Below the pieces are notes generated by a model. The model was not told the DNA's origin, did not search any database, and saw nothing but the letters and a program-made list of their open reading frames with translations. 64,000 nucleotides of DNA from Hymenopellis radicata (lineage: Eukaryota > Basidiomycota > Agaricomycetes > Agaricales > Physalacriaceae): assembly GCA_015501595.1 (NCBI GenBank), contig JADNRX010000016.1:62001-126000 (forward strand), written 5' to 3'. Below, in pieces: positions 1 to 11,209 of this stretch; position 1 is the stretch's first letter, and each line of letters starts with the position of its first letter. Made by a program: the position numbers and the translations under genes.

Positions 1-147
1 CAAGTGTCGTAGCTTCATATGAGGGAGCGAAGGTCCACGAATCGTCTGGGCACCAGTGTCCGGCCATGACTCGGGCAATGCTGAGGGTAGGCGCAGTACC
101 CTAGCAGTACGAATTAGTATCGTCGACAAGCAAATGCACTGAAGACT
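1..147. repeat. Inverted partial copy of the HMG-gene 3' exon
   Basis: Read on the minus strand this matches 7870-8055, inside the last exon of the HMG-box gene, with a few substitutions. It lacks about 42 bases present there, a multiple of three, near the sequence tcatatg. No HMG box is visible beside it in this window, so it is either the end of a second gene lying outside the window or a duplicated fragment. Confidence 0.7.
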
Positions 148-159
148 CACCGTTCTCGC

Positions 160-830
160 ATTACGGTGTAGTCAGCTGATTTGACGAGAATCTCGATGAT
201 GCCACATGTTGAGACGGGCGCTGAACCACGAAGTGATGCTATCCTCAAGCCAAGGCGATGTGTTTACTTTGCTATAGGCAAAGTGTTCGGGCGCTGCAGC
301 TACCAGACATAGGGCGGTCCCGTTTGGTTCATGAACGCCCACTGACCACATCGACTCCTCAATGAGACATCCAAGCCAGGCCTTCATTTGATGTTGTGGA
401 CACAGTCAGCCGTCGACAGTGTCTTGTACTGTCCAACGAAAAGCGGTCGAATCTGTCGGAGTTGATAGGACAGATTTAACTTGAGGCCAGATGTCGTTGA
501 AGACGTAGGCACATTTTGGACGATAATGGATAATGGGATGACCTGATACAACTGTTTCTAGTTATGCACGATATATGAGAATGGATATCGGCCTTGATGA
601 CGTCTCGCTGATATGAGTACGTTGGCCAGCAGAGGTCGTCCGGTACCGGAGCAGCCAGGTGGAGCGTTTAAAGAAACGGCGCGTCTATCCTGGATAGTAA
701 GTATGAGGATGAGAGAGCGAATGGTAACGGAAAGCGAGCAGACCTTGTATTTGATATACTCCAAACCAACGGCGGATAACACGTCTTTTGCCAAAGTTTA
801 TGAAAGAAAGGCGGTGTAGGACGACTGCCG
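160..830. repeat. Dispersed repeat, direct copy at 10.31-10.84 kb
   Basis: This stretch matches 10305-10835 in the same orientation with scattered indels, for example the shared gtgtagtca, ttgacgag and tctcgatgatgccac blocks and the shared tctatcctggatagtaagta block near the end. Its first half contains the promoter module of the secreted Lys/Asp-rich gene (caagccaaggcgatgtgtt) but no such gene follows. No protein-coding gene is supported here. Confidence 0.7.
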
Positions 831-1392
831 AATGGGAAAACTCGCAAGACGGTGCCCGCAGGTCAAGCGACTACGTCAAGTGGGAACGAGAACCCGGAGA
901 GTCGAGATCTACGGTAAGGTAGGTTTTTAGTGATCCGCGCGGGCGCATGCAATTGGCGGCGCTTCATTGAAGGTACATCGACTCGGCGTGGAGCCGATAG
1001 CAGCGTGGTCGGTGGCTGTGGTTATGCGGGTCGGTATCTGCGAAGAACCAACTCGCCTGCGCTGATCCCGCCATCCTGCCCGTAGAAGCAAAGTGACACC
1101 TGGGACCTACATCAACACGACGAGTTCTCTTGTCGAGGAGCACGGATGCAGAGTGTGAAGAGGTGGGTGTGGCAAAAGAGCGGTGGTAATATATGGGAAC
1201 CAGAAGGGCTGGGAAAGTGGCCGCTTGAACAGGGACGGGGAAAGACATCCACCAGGGTAGCAGAACAGACGTGAGTACTGGAGAAACCGTCAGCAGGGCA
1301 CAATGACACGCGGAAAGACACACCTCTGAATGACAATTGGGAAAAGAAGGACGGAAGATACTAGATATAACAGTGACGATATATGGGGACGA
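830..1392. other. Intergenic, nothing recognised
   Basis: Short open frames occur on both strands, but none has family resemblance or plausible splicing. The last part is presumably the 3' UTR of DPH3. Confidence 0.4.
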
Positions 1393-1760
1393 TTAATGGG
1401 TCTCAGTTGTAGCATCAGAGACGGTAAGCTTTTCCATGGCCTCTTCGAACTCATCGCCACTGCTCGTTTCCGAGGATTCTTCCTCTCCATCTTCGTCTTC
1501 ATCCTCCTCGTAGTCTTCATAATCAAGCTACAATTCCCATCAGTTCATAGCATCCCCAAGAACAAGCTCGAACGTACCGGATCATAGATGACACGGATAA
1601 TAAGGCTGCAGCTGGGGCACGTCGCAATATCTTCATAGTCCGCCAGCTGCTTTCGAGATATCTCAAAGCGGTCTCCGCATGGACAGGGATAGTGGTAGAG
1701 ACGCTTGTCCGCATCCCATGCCATGTCCTCGATCTCGACTTCGTCGTAGTAGGCACCCAT
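1393..1760 (-). CDS. DPH3: DPH3/KTI11, CSL-type zinc-finger protein
   Basis: This is a small zinc/iron protein needed for the first step of diphthamide synthesis on elongation factor 2 and, in yeast, for Elongator-dependent tRNA wobble-uridine modification. Two exons (1760-1578 and 1527-1393) encode about 105 residues. The start [13 protein letters not shown] is typical. The CSL finger is seen as the paired cysteines of YPCPCGD and [12 protein letters not shown]. The 50 bp intron follows the codon for Pro in VIYDP. The C-terminal tail is unusually long and acidic ([14 protein letters not shown], then a Ser-rich part), longer than the roughly 82-residue yeast protein but in keeping with basidiomycete versions. 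It acts in the cytosol as electron donor to the DPH1-DPH2 enzyme. Identification is secure from the CSL domain. Confidence 0.95.
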
Positions 1761-2365
1761 GTCGCATAAAAGAACAGGTTAGCGCACGATCATCAAGGTG
1801 AAAAAGAGAGCGCCGATTGCCTAATGAGGACCGACTTGACGTATATTTGGCGGGAAGCCCAATTGGGAAATCCTCCGCTCGGCACCTTGAGACAAGGCGA
1901 TCATGCCCAAATCATTCCACACTCCACTCGAACCATTTAAAGCTCGTCGGAGATGCGAGCGACACTCCGAAGGAAACAGGTAATGGACGAACTGTTCAGA
2001 ATGAGCAGCTGGCACTGTGGTGCGTTCAACACGATGCATATTCTAACTTGATTCTGACGATGCATTCAAGGTTCCGCGGCGCTGCCCTACGCCTCCCACC
2101 ATAGGCGGTTGAGTAGTCTCCCTTGGTACGCGCCAAGGTTCACTCGTAAGATCTTGCACACTTCAGAACATAGATCTAATTCCCACGAAGCTTCTGTCAG
2201 TTATAGACTGCGCGCCAATACAATGAGAAACTTGCGAATTTCGAAAGAAAGTAAGGGGGTAAATGGACATGATCGCGAGGAAGAGGAGCCATGGAGTCCT
2301 CCCCGGCGTCTCTTTGAACTGTATATATATCCATACAATCAGTCCAGTGCCACTCTGTGCTCCCC

Positions 2366-3826
2366 ATGGCGCTGGACGGCAATGATGCTGCCCTTGTAGC
2401 ATCATTCACTTCCATATTCTTCTATGGTACGTCGAATCATTTGGGTGGCGAAATGCTGACCGAGTTCCGATTTCAGGCATCTATGTCCAAGTGGCTTTCC
2501 ACTGTAGCAAGCTTGTGTATGCGATGCATAAAGCCGGCCGTGGACATACCTATCTGACTGCCACGCACATCTCACTCTTCGTGTTAATTAACGTAGTAAG
2601 TGCTTACTAGTAGTCAGATTGCCCTATCTATCTCATTTACCGTAGCGGTGCATAGGTAGCGCTGCGCGCGCCATTAACGCCTGGAAATATGCCAACGTCA
2701 GCAGGGGCTTTATCAACGTGGGAGGTTACAGTTCGCCAATGAGCCTACTTCTCAACGTCGTCTACGTTCTGGTCACGCTCGTCGCAGATGCGTTCCTAGT
2801 GCAGCCGCCCTTTGCACTCCCTCCATCACATGCTCACTTCGTATACCAGATATACCGCACATCCATCGTATGGCGTAATAGTCTCAAAATTATGGCGGTT
2901 CCTGTCCTCGTATCCCTTACCGATGTCGGTGAGCCACATGAACGGCCTTTCTCGACGGAAATCTCATTTGTAGCCTCCGGGATTTGGTGGATCTATTGTC
3001 TTTCTGTCTTCAGCGGAATCAGAGGCTTTCCCACCGATATTGTTGTGTCCGTAACCGTCTTTCGCGTTTTGACAGCAGTCCTCAACGTTATGTGCACTGG
3101 TATATATAATATCCCATCTTGTCTTGCTGTTTCTCTCTTACGTTCTATGCATTCACAGGACTCATCGCTTACCGAATTCTGAGCCTCAACAAGGGAACGA
3201 GCCTCGATGGTTCCTCTGCGCGTGTAATCACTCTCATCGTGGAATCAGGTAAACCTCTTCGTCCTCTCATCAAGCTGAGAGTTCATCGTTTTCTCAGCCT
3301 CTATCTATACGCTCATTTCACTCTGTCAAATCGTTACCCTCACGTCTAACTCCTTCTCTGTCTATATCTTCACGGATCTGGTACGTGAATGGCTCTCCAG
3401 GGGGACTCCTCCGTTTATTTATCGCGATTCGTAGTCTGTTCCGGTTACTGTACGTCGGACGTGCAAGGATGAGAACCGAACTGACTATCATTTTACTCCA
3501 CATCAGGGTATCGTGGTATGTGTTCCATTCCCACTACCTCATACAATGGTTTGACTGGCTGCTCTCAGTTTTCTAGCATCATCATCCGCGTTAGTCAAGG
3601 GCGAAGTCTCTGTGACGAATATATTTCCAATGTTTCGACCGAGCTCCAGTGGCGTGCTGCTAGTACCGAACACACTGCTAATTCTTTTGACAACGTCACT
3701 CGCCCTGACATCCTCGCGCTCCCACATAGCAGTCACGAAACCACTGTGCAGTCCAGCCATTCCACGACTAAGGCCAAACGCGTCCCCCTTGATCCAGCTG
3801 CTACCTCGGCGGACCCAGAAAAGTAG
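2366..3826 (+). CDS. Seven-transmembrane fungal membrane protein, function unknown
   Basis: A multi-exon gene starting at MALDGNDAALVASF, the first ATG after a TATA-like tatatat stretch at 2320. It encodes about seven hydrophobic segments, including LLLNVVYVLVTLVADAFLVYQ, GIWWIYCLSVFSG and VVSVTVFRVLTAVLNVM. Charged loops separate them (for example IYRTSIVWRN). The C-terminus is hydrophilic, Ser/Thr-rich and probably cytosolic, ending near ATSADPEK. The layout matches the large family of uncharacterised Agaricomycete 7-TM proteins that resemble GPCRs but have no assigned ligand. Introns are about 50-60 bp and several retain in-frame readthrough, so exact junctions after exon 3 are uncertain. 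No function is claimed. Confidence 0.75.
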
Positions 3827-4132
3827 TCCTTTCCCCAGATCTAATGATGTATAGTATATTTCCTAGCACATGCTGCCATAGCCGCCGCCACCACATCTGT
3901 ACTTATCACCAATCTACCTTTGTCGGGAGTAGTACTCTTTGACATGTCATTCCCTGTTCCCGAGGATGCCCACAACACCTACCGCAATGCCCGAGGTTAT
4001 TATCGGGCAATCGGGAGTGGGCAATCTTCTGTCCGTAAGTCATGTTATGTTGTAGTTTACTCTTTCCATCAGTACGCGCGACGTGAAATGAAATAAAATT
4101 GAGAGTACATGGCGATGAGCATATTTATATGC

Positions 4133-6225
4133 TCAATGTCCAACGGGACCTACAACCACTGGCTTCTTCTTCGACAAGCGCGCAATCGTCCCGTCGTCCA
4201 ATTGTAGGTGTGCCTTCACGAGATGGGGCGGTGTCAGGGCGAGCCACTATGCCAACCAGTGAGACATGAGCAAGACTGCAGAATCGGAAACTACACACCT
4301 GATTTAAACTGATGTCCTGGAATCTATCCGTGTTGAAGATCTCCAGGAAACGAAGGGTAGTGTTCCCCGTGTTCTCGACGTAATGTCCTACAGGATTCAA
4401 TATATGTTACTGTGCACGGAATGAGGCGGAGTAGTACTCACCCATAGCAGTAGGAACGTATCCTAAAGAAGTATTAGAGTCGGCAAATGAACTCATGTGG
4501 AACATTGATGCACGAACCGACATCTCCAGGTTGATAGTTGAATGTTCGTGCAGTACCTTGACTAGCGAAGATCGTTACTCGTCCGGTTCCCTCCCTGAAT
4601 CACGTCAGTCAAAAGTATCGCGAGGACAACGGTCCAGCAGCTCACAGAAAGAAACTCCATTCGTCCATCGTTGGATGCCAGTGCAGTTCTCTTGGGAATT
4701 CGTCAGCCAGCCAAATGAGATATCAACTCCGCATTCTCACCGAATCGCCCCAGGCTCGACAGTAACCTCCGCCGCCGCGATCTTTGTAGAAACTTTGAAC
4801 GTCGTCGAATCCACTATGCGGACTGATCCCCCCGAAAGCTGCGTCTTCGGAACCTGTGACAAGCGGAAGCTGAAGGGTTCCGGGATCGTTCCTTGGGGAC
4901 TTTCGGGTAAGCCAGAATTATCCTTGGGTGGGTCTCATATGAAGTGAATATAAGCACGTAATCGAGGAGTGGAAGATGAGTACCAGACCGGAAAATGTAC
5001 AGCTCCTCGTCGGGGATATGAGAGAATGCGTCGGAGTTGTCTACTTGAAAGTTCTTCGCGATGACTGTGCAGGATGTAAGTGCATCATGGTAGAGGCAGT
5101 AAGTAGTGGGTAAGTACCTTCAGCAGGAACATGCGAGAGCCAGTCTGTTAACTAGATGGCGAATGGATTCAAGTGATATCGATGAAACGGGCTGATACCT
5201 ACCAGGAAAGTTGAATCGCCACTAAATGTTCCATCATCAAACACCTGCCACACACATCAGACAATTCAGTACGGCTGGGAGTCGACATACGAGAAGGAAT
5301 TCAGACCCATCCGGATCCTCTGCCGTTGCTTGAAGGGAGTGCGGGACACCAGCCGGGAAGTACCATAAATCGCCAGGACCCTGCGTTTCATGCGGTGAAG
5401 TGAATGTATACGTGACGAGAAAGACGTACGACCGTATCGATGAAGTTCCGCCCTTCTGAGTCGACGGCGGTGATCTGTGTATATCCCTTAAAGATATGTG
5501 AGATGACAAGCACAGATGTGCTGTGCGTTTGGCAAACCTTCAACACGTACGCCCACTTGATGAAGGCATTGTTAGCATTCGTACCGTAAGACCAACCGAG
5601 ATCGTACCTCTGCCGTCTTATGCCAATGGAGCTCTCTGTTATAGATGAGTACTCGAAACAATTATAGAAAGAGACGTCTTACCTGATGGCCCCGGCTTGC
5701 AGACGCATATTCACACTAGCCATTGCTACAGAAGACTTGAGACGTTGAATGGAATTCATAAAGGTTATCGACACACCTGTCGCGATGGGCATGACGCCCA
5801 CTAGAACGAGTCTGTCAGTAAATTGAAGCGAGAAACAGCAGAATGCATACCGTTCTGATCTCGTACCCATCCGCCATCCAATAGTCTATTATGACTCAGG
5901 CTGAACGGCCACTTGGCGTTGGCCCTACGACACGACTCGATCAGCACAGCTAACCGATGAACAAGACGAACAAGGCAACTTACAAGCTGCCCGCATCCGT
6001 ACTCGGAGGGGCAATGAGGTCGGGATTTTGGAGACCAACGGGAATGTTGTTGGGCCCAATGATGGACGCGCCGAGCTTGCCACGGATGGATTCAACGACG
6101 GAGGGATCGCTCGATTCATCCCATAATGGACCATTGGGATCCGTGCTCGCGTACGACTCTGACGTCGGGGCCGACTGGCAAAGCGGAAGAATCAAGGGAA
6201 GGAGAAAGACAGCAAGGCTACGCAT
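4133..6225 (-). CDS. Secreted bicupin oxalate decarboxylase
   Basis: Oxalate decarboxylase converts oxalate to formate and CO2 with Mn. Wood- and litter-decay fungi secrete or wall-anchor it to control oxalate and pH. The start at 6225 gives a signal peptide (MRSLAVFLLPLILPLCQSAP). About ten short exons can be joined by eye. Cupin 1 shows the metal-ligand set HWHKTAEWAYVL (an intron splits the motif) and the later His in WYFPAGVPHSLQ. Cupin 2 shows ELHWHPTQDEW and the His of MGHYVENTGNT. Two complete cupins in a secreted protein of about 440 residues fit the family; oxalate oxidase activity cannot be excluded from sequence alone. The protein ends GTIARLSKKKPVV plus a few residues. No frame break was seen. 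The upstream region holds no obvious shared promoter. Confidence 0.9.
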
Positions 6226-7100
6226 GACGAAGTGCACGAAGAGATGGAAGCGATACCCCCACCTTTATATTGGATGCATACTAGGCGGGAACGGCTTGAT
6301 GAAGAGTAACGTTACGAGACTTTGTGCCATACGGAGATAGAATTAGTGGCATCTTGGACAAACATCATCGCAGGCCCTTGAAAGCGAATGTTCATGAACT
6401 TAACGGTAATAGAAATGCGCACGATGATGCCCCACTTCGATTGTTTCACAATTGTGACGGTCAATTGAACTTGCCGCCTCAAACAATCCGGGTAAGCGCC
6501 CGAATAACGACACACCTTGGAAAGGAATTACTTCGAGGCTTGTACGAATGGGAACCTTGAACGAGACTGCCACTCAACTGCCACTAGAATCATGTTGATG
6601 GTGAAAGGAAGAAATCTAATCCTTGCCGGCCCGAGTTGACTATCTTATCTTATCGCGCTTCTCAACTTCCGCATAACGGAAGGACGGTCTGTGGGACTGG
6701 AAAGGAACACCTGCCACGCTGGATCTCCGCAGTCTATAATGACAGCGCTGTGAGGGTAGGAGTTGGGCTCAGTTGTCCCTCCCGCCGCGATCGACCTCGC
6801 CTACTCGCCACAATTCCACCTCACTCTGAGTCAAAACGACTACCGTGTTGTCTAGTGTTTTCTCTTTTCCACAATATGTAAGTGGAGAGGGTCTCGTAGA
6901 TGCAGCTATCTGACGGGGGACGCATCAGATGATCAGCAATATGAACTCCATTGTTCATGAGCATGCTCATTTTGCGCTACGTAGTCCATTCTCAAGAACA
7001 AGAATGAGGTTGCCATAGAAACACGGCATTTTGTCTCATGGGTCTTGCGAGACCACAGCAACGTCCATTCCTGAGAACGTGGGGAGAAATTTAGAGATTA
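6226..7100. other. Intergenic between two divergently transcribed genes
   Basis: This lies between the oxalate decarboxylase (-) and the HMG-box gene (+). It presumably holds both promoters. No gene is recognised. Confidence 0.4.
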
Positions 7101-7187
7101 ATGGCTGTCGAAAACCTGTGCTCGACACAGCTTCACCTCAACAGCATCTCCAGATTTGGCACGGCTGACGGTGATGCCATCAGAGCT

Positions 7188-7194
7188 ATAAAAG
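7188..7194 (+). promoter_or_regulatory. TATA box of the HMG-box gene
   Basis: Tataaaa lies about 50 bp upstream of the ATG at 7242 and is followed by a pyrimidine-rich leader. It favours 7242 over the in-frame ATG at 7101, which lies upstream of the TATA box. Confidence 0.65.
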
Positions 7195-7241
7195 GCGAGA
7201 AGATTTCTTATTCTTTTTGCCCACTCTCATCGACCAACAAT

Positions 7242-8178
7242 ATGCCCAAGACTCAGCAGCCTAACCGACGTAACTCTCGACGTGCCGTGCAGTCATCGAA
7301 TGAGCCTAACGTCAATGCATCCGAATCGACAACCACGCCACATTCTGGGCTTTGTACCTCGATGCCGACTCATATCGCGTACACGTCACCCAGAGTGGAC
7401 GTGTCAATGGACGCGAGCACTACATTCCTTCCACGCCGTAGCGTCAGGGATAGTACGAGTAGGCATGCCCCACTAGGAAGAAGTTCCTCTCGCGAAGGCC
7501 ACATTCCACGGCCGCCCAATTGTTTCCTCCTTTTTCGAAATGATTACGTCGATAAGCACAGATCACGCAAGGATGAAGCGAAGGAAGTGTCGCAACAAGC
7601 AGCCGAGGTATGGCATTGCCTTACCCAGGAGGAGAAAGATTTCTGGGTCATGCGGGCTTCGGAGGTCAAGGACGAGCACGCGAGTCTGTACCCCAATTAT
7701 AAATTTCAACCGAAACCGAGGAAACACACTTCGAAGAAGCAGAATGGAAGAAAGGGCTTGGTACGTTGCACGAACATTTTGAAGAAATAGAATGAGGAAG
7801 TTGACATTTCGTCGTAGCGGCCAGACAAAAAGAAGCCGACGAGGGGGAAGCGCCCACTGGCAGGGCGAGAACGGTGAATCTTCAGTGTTCATTTGCTTGT
7901 CGACGATACTGATTCGTACTGCTAGGGTATCGCGCCTACCCTTAGCATTGCCGGACTCATGGCCGGACACTGGCGCCCAGACGATTCGTGGACCTTCGCT
8001 CCCTCATATGCGCTTTATGATGTCCGGATATTTGCAGTTGGCCAGCGCGCCGAGCTACGACACTTGGAAGGGACACGCCATTGCGAATGAGGTCGAAGAT
8101 GAACTAGTCGAAGATGGAAATGCGCGCCAAGCCGAACCGCCGCAGTCAGACAATAAGCCATCTGCGGGGAAGCTCTGA
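7242..8178 (+). CDS. HMG-box (MATA-type) transcription factor
   Basis: A nuclear DNA-binding regulator. From MPKTQQPNRR the N-terminal third is Ser/Thr-rich. The HMG box begins IPRPPNCFLLFRNDYVD, followed by a Lys/Arg-rich helix, VSQQAAEVWHCLTQEEKDFW and YPNYKFQPKPRK, which is the fungal MATA_HMG arrangement. Two introns are inferred: about 7760-7817, and a 52 bp one near 7873-7924. Joining them keeps one frame to the stop at 8178, giving an acidic C-terminus (EVEDELVEDG). Homologues include mating-type and filament/fruiting regulators, but nothing around the gene (no homeodomain or pheromone receptor genes) marks a mating locus. The last exon has an inverted partial copy at 1-147. Confidence 0.85.
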
Positions 8179-8640
8179 GATGGGGAAGTCGTCACCCATA
8201 ATTCGGGATAATTCTTGACCTGAAAGCTGGGACTAGCTATAATGGGGGTTTATTTCTGGGAGATGCTACATAGTGGGGGGCGTAGCATGGCGGATTGGAT
8301 ATAATCGACGCGCTATGAGGAGAGAACGAGTGACAATGCCCATCATGATGACGAATGCTTGGCTGGAGTGTCTGCATTCGCACGTCGATATCCACGCACG
8401 CCATCCTAGACCTATTGGCCACTCATGCCCGGACTTGCTTTGCCCATCCATCTCGGCGCCCGAGATTACTCCTCCTCAGTCCGTGCGTCCTTGAATCGCG
8501 AATATACACATGCCTTCCTCGACCTATGTATGGGCTTGTCGTCTTTTCCAATGCTAGGACTCGGCGCCCGCCTTCGCTCCTCGGCACTGCGTTCTGTCAC
8601 GCCCGACAGCCTGGTCTTCTCCTTGCGCGCATCACCTCAT
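8179..8640. other. Intergenic, nothing recognised
   Basis: Only short unsupported open frames. The shared duplication with 30.6-32.3 kb begins near the right edge. Confidence 0.35.
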
Positions 8641-9011
8641 AGCGCAAGACATTGTCAACGGCTCATTGTATCCGCCACCTCGACAAAGGTGAAGCGCGAA
8701 TGTTTCATCCTGGGTTCAACGTGACTTGGCGTTCATGCGCCAAAACGGGACGCCACAGCTTGCGTCGGCCGTACTTCGAGGCTGGACGCCCGAACACTTT
8801 GCCTCGCGAAGTGAACACATCGCCTTGGGCAGCCAAGTTTTCCTGTTCATGTGTTCTCGACGCCTTAGTCCGTCCAATGTTCATCTGTGCGGCCCGTCAT
8901 CGGGAGCTGCCTTCTCTCTCAGTATATAAGCGCTGGAATTTTAGTCTGGTCGACATCCTTCTCGCTCCTCCAACAAGTGGACTTCCTCATCGACATCCCT
9001 TCTCTGCAGAC
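8640..9011 (+). promoter_or_regulatory. Promoter module of secreted repeat gene, copy 1
   Basis: Upstream region shared in inverted orientation with 31877-32260, and more loosely with 200-420 and 10380-10560. It carries a TATA-like tatataag at about 8922. The conserved core reads cacatcgccttgg near 8818 (caaggcgatgtg on the other strand). Repeated conservation of non-coding sequence suggests real control elements or simply shared ancestry of the duplicated segment. Confidence 0.55.
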
Positions 9012-9748
9012 ATGTTGGTCAACGTCCTCTCCGTTTTAGCGCTCTCCGCGATCGCGCTCGCAGCCCCGGCCGTACGGGCGCCACTTGACCAAGGCATGAA
9101 AATGCGCGCTGTGGCCAGATGGGACAAGGACTTCGACTTCAAGGAGAAGGAGTTCAAGGAGAAGGAATTCAAGGAGAAGGAGTTCAAGGATAAGGACGAC
9201 AAAGACAAGGATTGCGATGAGAAGGACGATAAGCACAAGGACTTTAAAGACAAGGACAAAAAGGAGACTTGGGTGGTACGCATATAACCTTGCGCTTAAC
9301 GTGTTTCCGCTAACGCCGGCGTATTCAGCGTTGGGATGATAAGCACGACAGGAAGGACAAGCACGATGAGAAGGAGGACTGCGATGACGAGAAGGAAAAG
9401 GAGAAGCACCACGAGAAGGAGAAGCATAAACACGACGAGAAGGAGGACTGTGATGACGAGAAAGAGAAGGAGAAGAAGAAGCACGACTGGAAGGTCAAGC
9501 GCAATGATAAGCACGAGGAGAAGGAGAAGGGTAAACATGACGAGAAGGAGAGGGAGCACCACGAGAAGGAGAAGGAGAAGCATCACGAGAAGGAGGACTG
9601 CGATGACGACAAGGAGAAGGAGAAGGATAAGCACGACTGGAAGGTCAAGCGCGACGGGAAGGAAAAGCACCACCGCAAGGGTAAGCACCACGGGAAAGGC
9701 AAGCACCACGGGAAGGACAAGCACCACGGGGAGGACAAGCACCACTAG
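9012..9748 (+). CDS. Secreted highly charged Lys/Asp/Glu/His repeat protein, copy 1
   Basis: Exons 9012-9272 and 9329-9748 encode about 226 residues. The start MLVNVLSVLALSAIALAAP is a clear signal peptide. The mature protein is almost entirely Lys, Asp, Glu and His in degenerate repeats such as EKEFKEKEFK, DKDDKDKDCDEKDDKH and EKHHEKEDCDDDKEKEK, ending in HHGKGKHHGKDKHH. Cysteine appears only within the DC units (CDE in exon 1, EDCDD in exon 2). Two HDWKVKR units contain dibasic KR, a possible Kex2 site. The composition would suit binding of metal or anionic polymers, or hydration, but no family is recognised and no function is claimed. The opposite strand is also open throughout because of the codon repetition. 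Confidence 0.8.
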
Positions 9749-10304
9749 TCATCATGCCTCTTAAGTTATATATATGTACCACGGACTTCTTGCTGCTCTG
9801 GCGCTTCACTTACGCCGGCCAGCGTGGACACCCAGTTGTATTTATTGGCATTGTCGTAGCAGTACCGCATTGCAGTCATCTCAAAACTTCCTCAATGTAG
9901 CAAAACCTAAGTGCACTGCCAGGACACGTTGGCTTAACATTCAATGGGTTTGCTAAGTTGTGGACGGCCAAGGTCCAAGTCGAGACGAGTATTTTGGTGA
10001 CAGACACGGAAGGAAGTTCATCAAAGGCGGAAGTGAATTGAATAAACTACGTTCTTGTCATCAACAGTGCGCATAGTCCCCCGATTTTCAAGCGAATTGG
10101 GGCAGACCAGGCTGTCGCGGTGCTCAAGACACACGCGACTGTGGCGTCTTTCGGTCCATACATCGTACTGCTGACATATTAATGTGTCGCTTCTTTACCG
10201 TCCTCGTCTTTGTCGATGCGGCTGGAACGCGGTCCCTCTACGATGAGGAACTCCAGAGTAGTAACAGATACAGAGAGGCGGCATTTTGAAACTCCGTCGC
10301 CGCA

Positions 10305-10840
10305 TTACGGTGTAGTCAACTGCATACGATTTGACGAGGATCTCGATGATGCCACGTGTTGAGACGTCGACGGCCGTAGGAGCTGGCTGCTATCCTCAAG
10401 CCAAGGCGATGTGTTTACTTTTCTATAGGCAAAGTGTTCGGGCGCCTACCAGACATGGCCCGCGCGGTCCCGTTTGGTGCATGAAACGCCCACTGAGCAC
10501 ATCGACTCCTCTATGAGGCATCCAAACTAGGCCTTCATTGATGTTGTGGACACAGTCAGCCGTCGACGGTGTCTTGTACTGTCCAGTGAATCGAACGAAG
10601 AGCGGTCGAATCTGTCGGAGGTGATAGTCGTGATGGATAATGGGACGACTGTTTCTAGTTAAGCACGAGATATGAGAATGGATATCGGCCTTGATGACGT
10701 CTCGCTGATATGAGTACGTTGGTAGAGGTCGTCTGCATCGGGCGGAGCAGGCAGGTGGAGCGTTTAAGAGAACCAACGCGTCTATCCTGGATAGTAAGTA
10801 TCAGGATGAGAGAGCGAATGGTAACGGAATGCCATTCACG
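10305..10840. repeat. Dispersed repeat, direct copy of 160-830
   Basis: Same orientation as 160-830. It holds a third version of the secreted-gene promoter module (caagccaaggcgatgtgtt near 10397) without a following gene. Just beyond it, 10838-10880 shares about 45 bp (cacgag-gcattttcc, gtgtgcgtcgtaa) with 33400-33445. Confidence 0.7.
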
Positions 10841-11200
10841 AGGAGCATTTTCCGACAGTGTGTGCGTCGTAAAGCGGTTGTTTGAAAAACTACGGGTTCT
10901 GAGGAAGATTATTGGGATGGTAGTGGCCAGGTCACGGCTCTGGATGATAAGAGCAGTCCCCCTTCCCTCAACGCGGCTTCTCGACATTCGGCAGTGGAGG
11001 GACCCGCACGAGTTCCACCGTGACGATAATGAAGGATTTCTGAGGAAAGAGGAGAACTCGTATATTTAGAGAACGTGCACAGGACGAGGTTACAACAGGC
11101 ACAACTTGTATGAGACGAGATGCTGGAAATGGGAGGAACGATCCTAGGGGGCCGGATGTGGGAGGGATGTACACCAAACGTCTCCTACCACCTGGCAGAA
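10841..11200. other. Intergenic, nothing recognised
   Basis: No supported gene. The stretch lies between two dispersed repeats. Confidence 0.3.
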
Positions 11201-11209
11201 TTGGTAAAG

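Larger units (their letters stand above)
8640..10060 (+). repeat. Inverted duplicate segment A, left copy
   Basis: The whole segment (promoter, gene and about 300 bp downstream) is repeated in inverted orientation at about 30600-32260. Downstream matches include atatatatgtaccacggacttcttcctgctct-like and tttggtgacagacacggaag-like blocks. The right copy is longer because its coding minisatellite has expanded. Confidence 0.8.

Noticed and set aside
5957..6340. 127-residue plus-strand frame opposite the oxalate decarboxylase start
   Set aside because: It is antisense to the signal peptide and first exons of a well-supported gene.
7101..7241. Upstream in-frame ATG for the HMG gene at 7101
   Set aside because: A TATA box at 7188 lies downstream of it and the extra residues have no resemblance to family members; 7242 is preferred.
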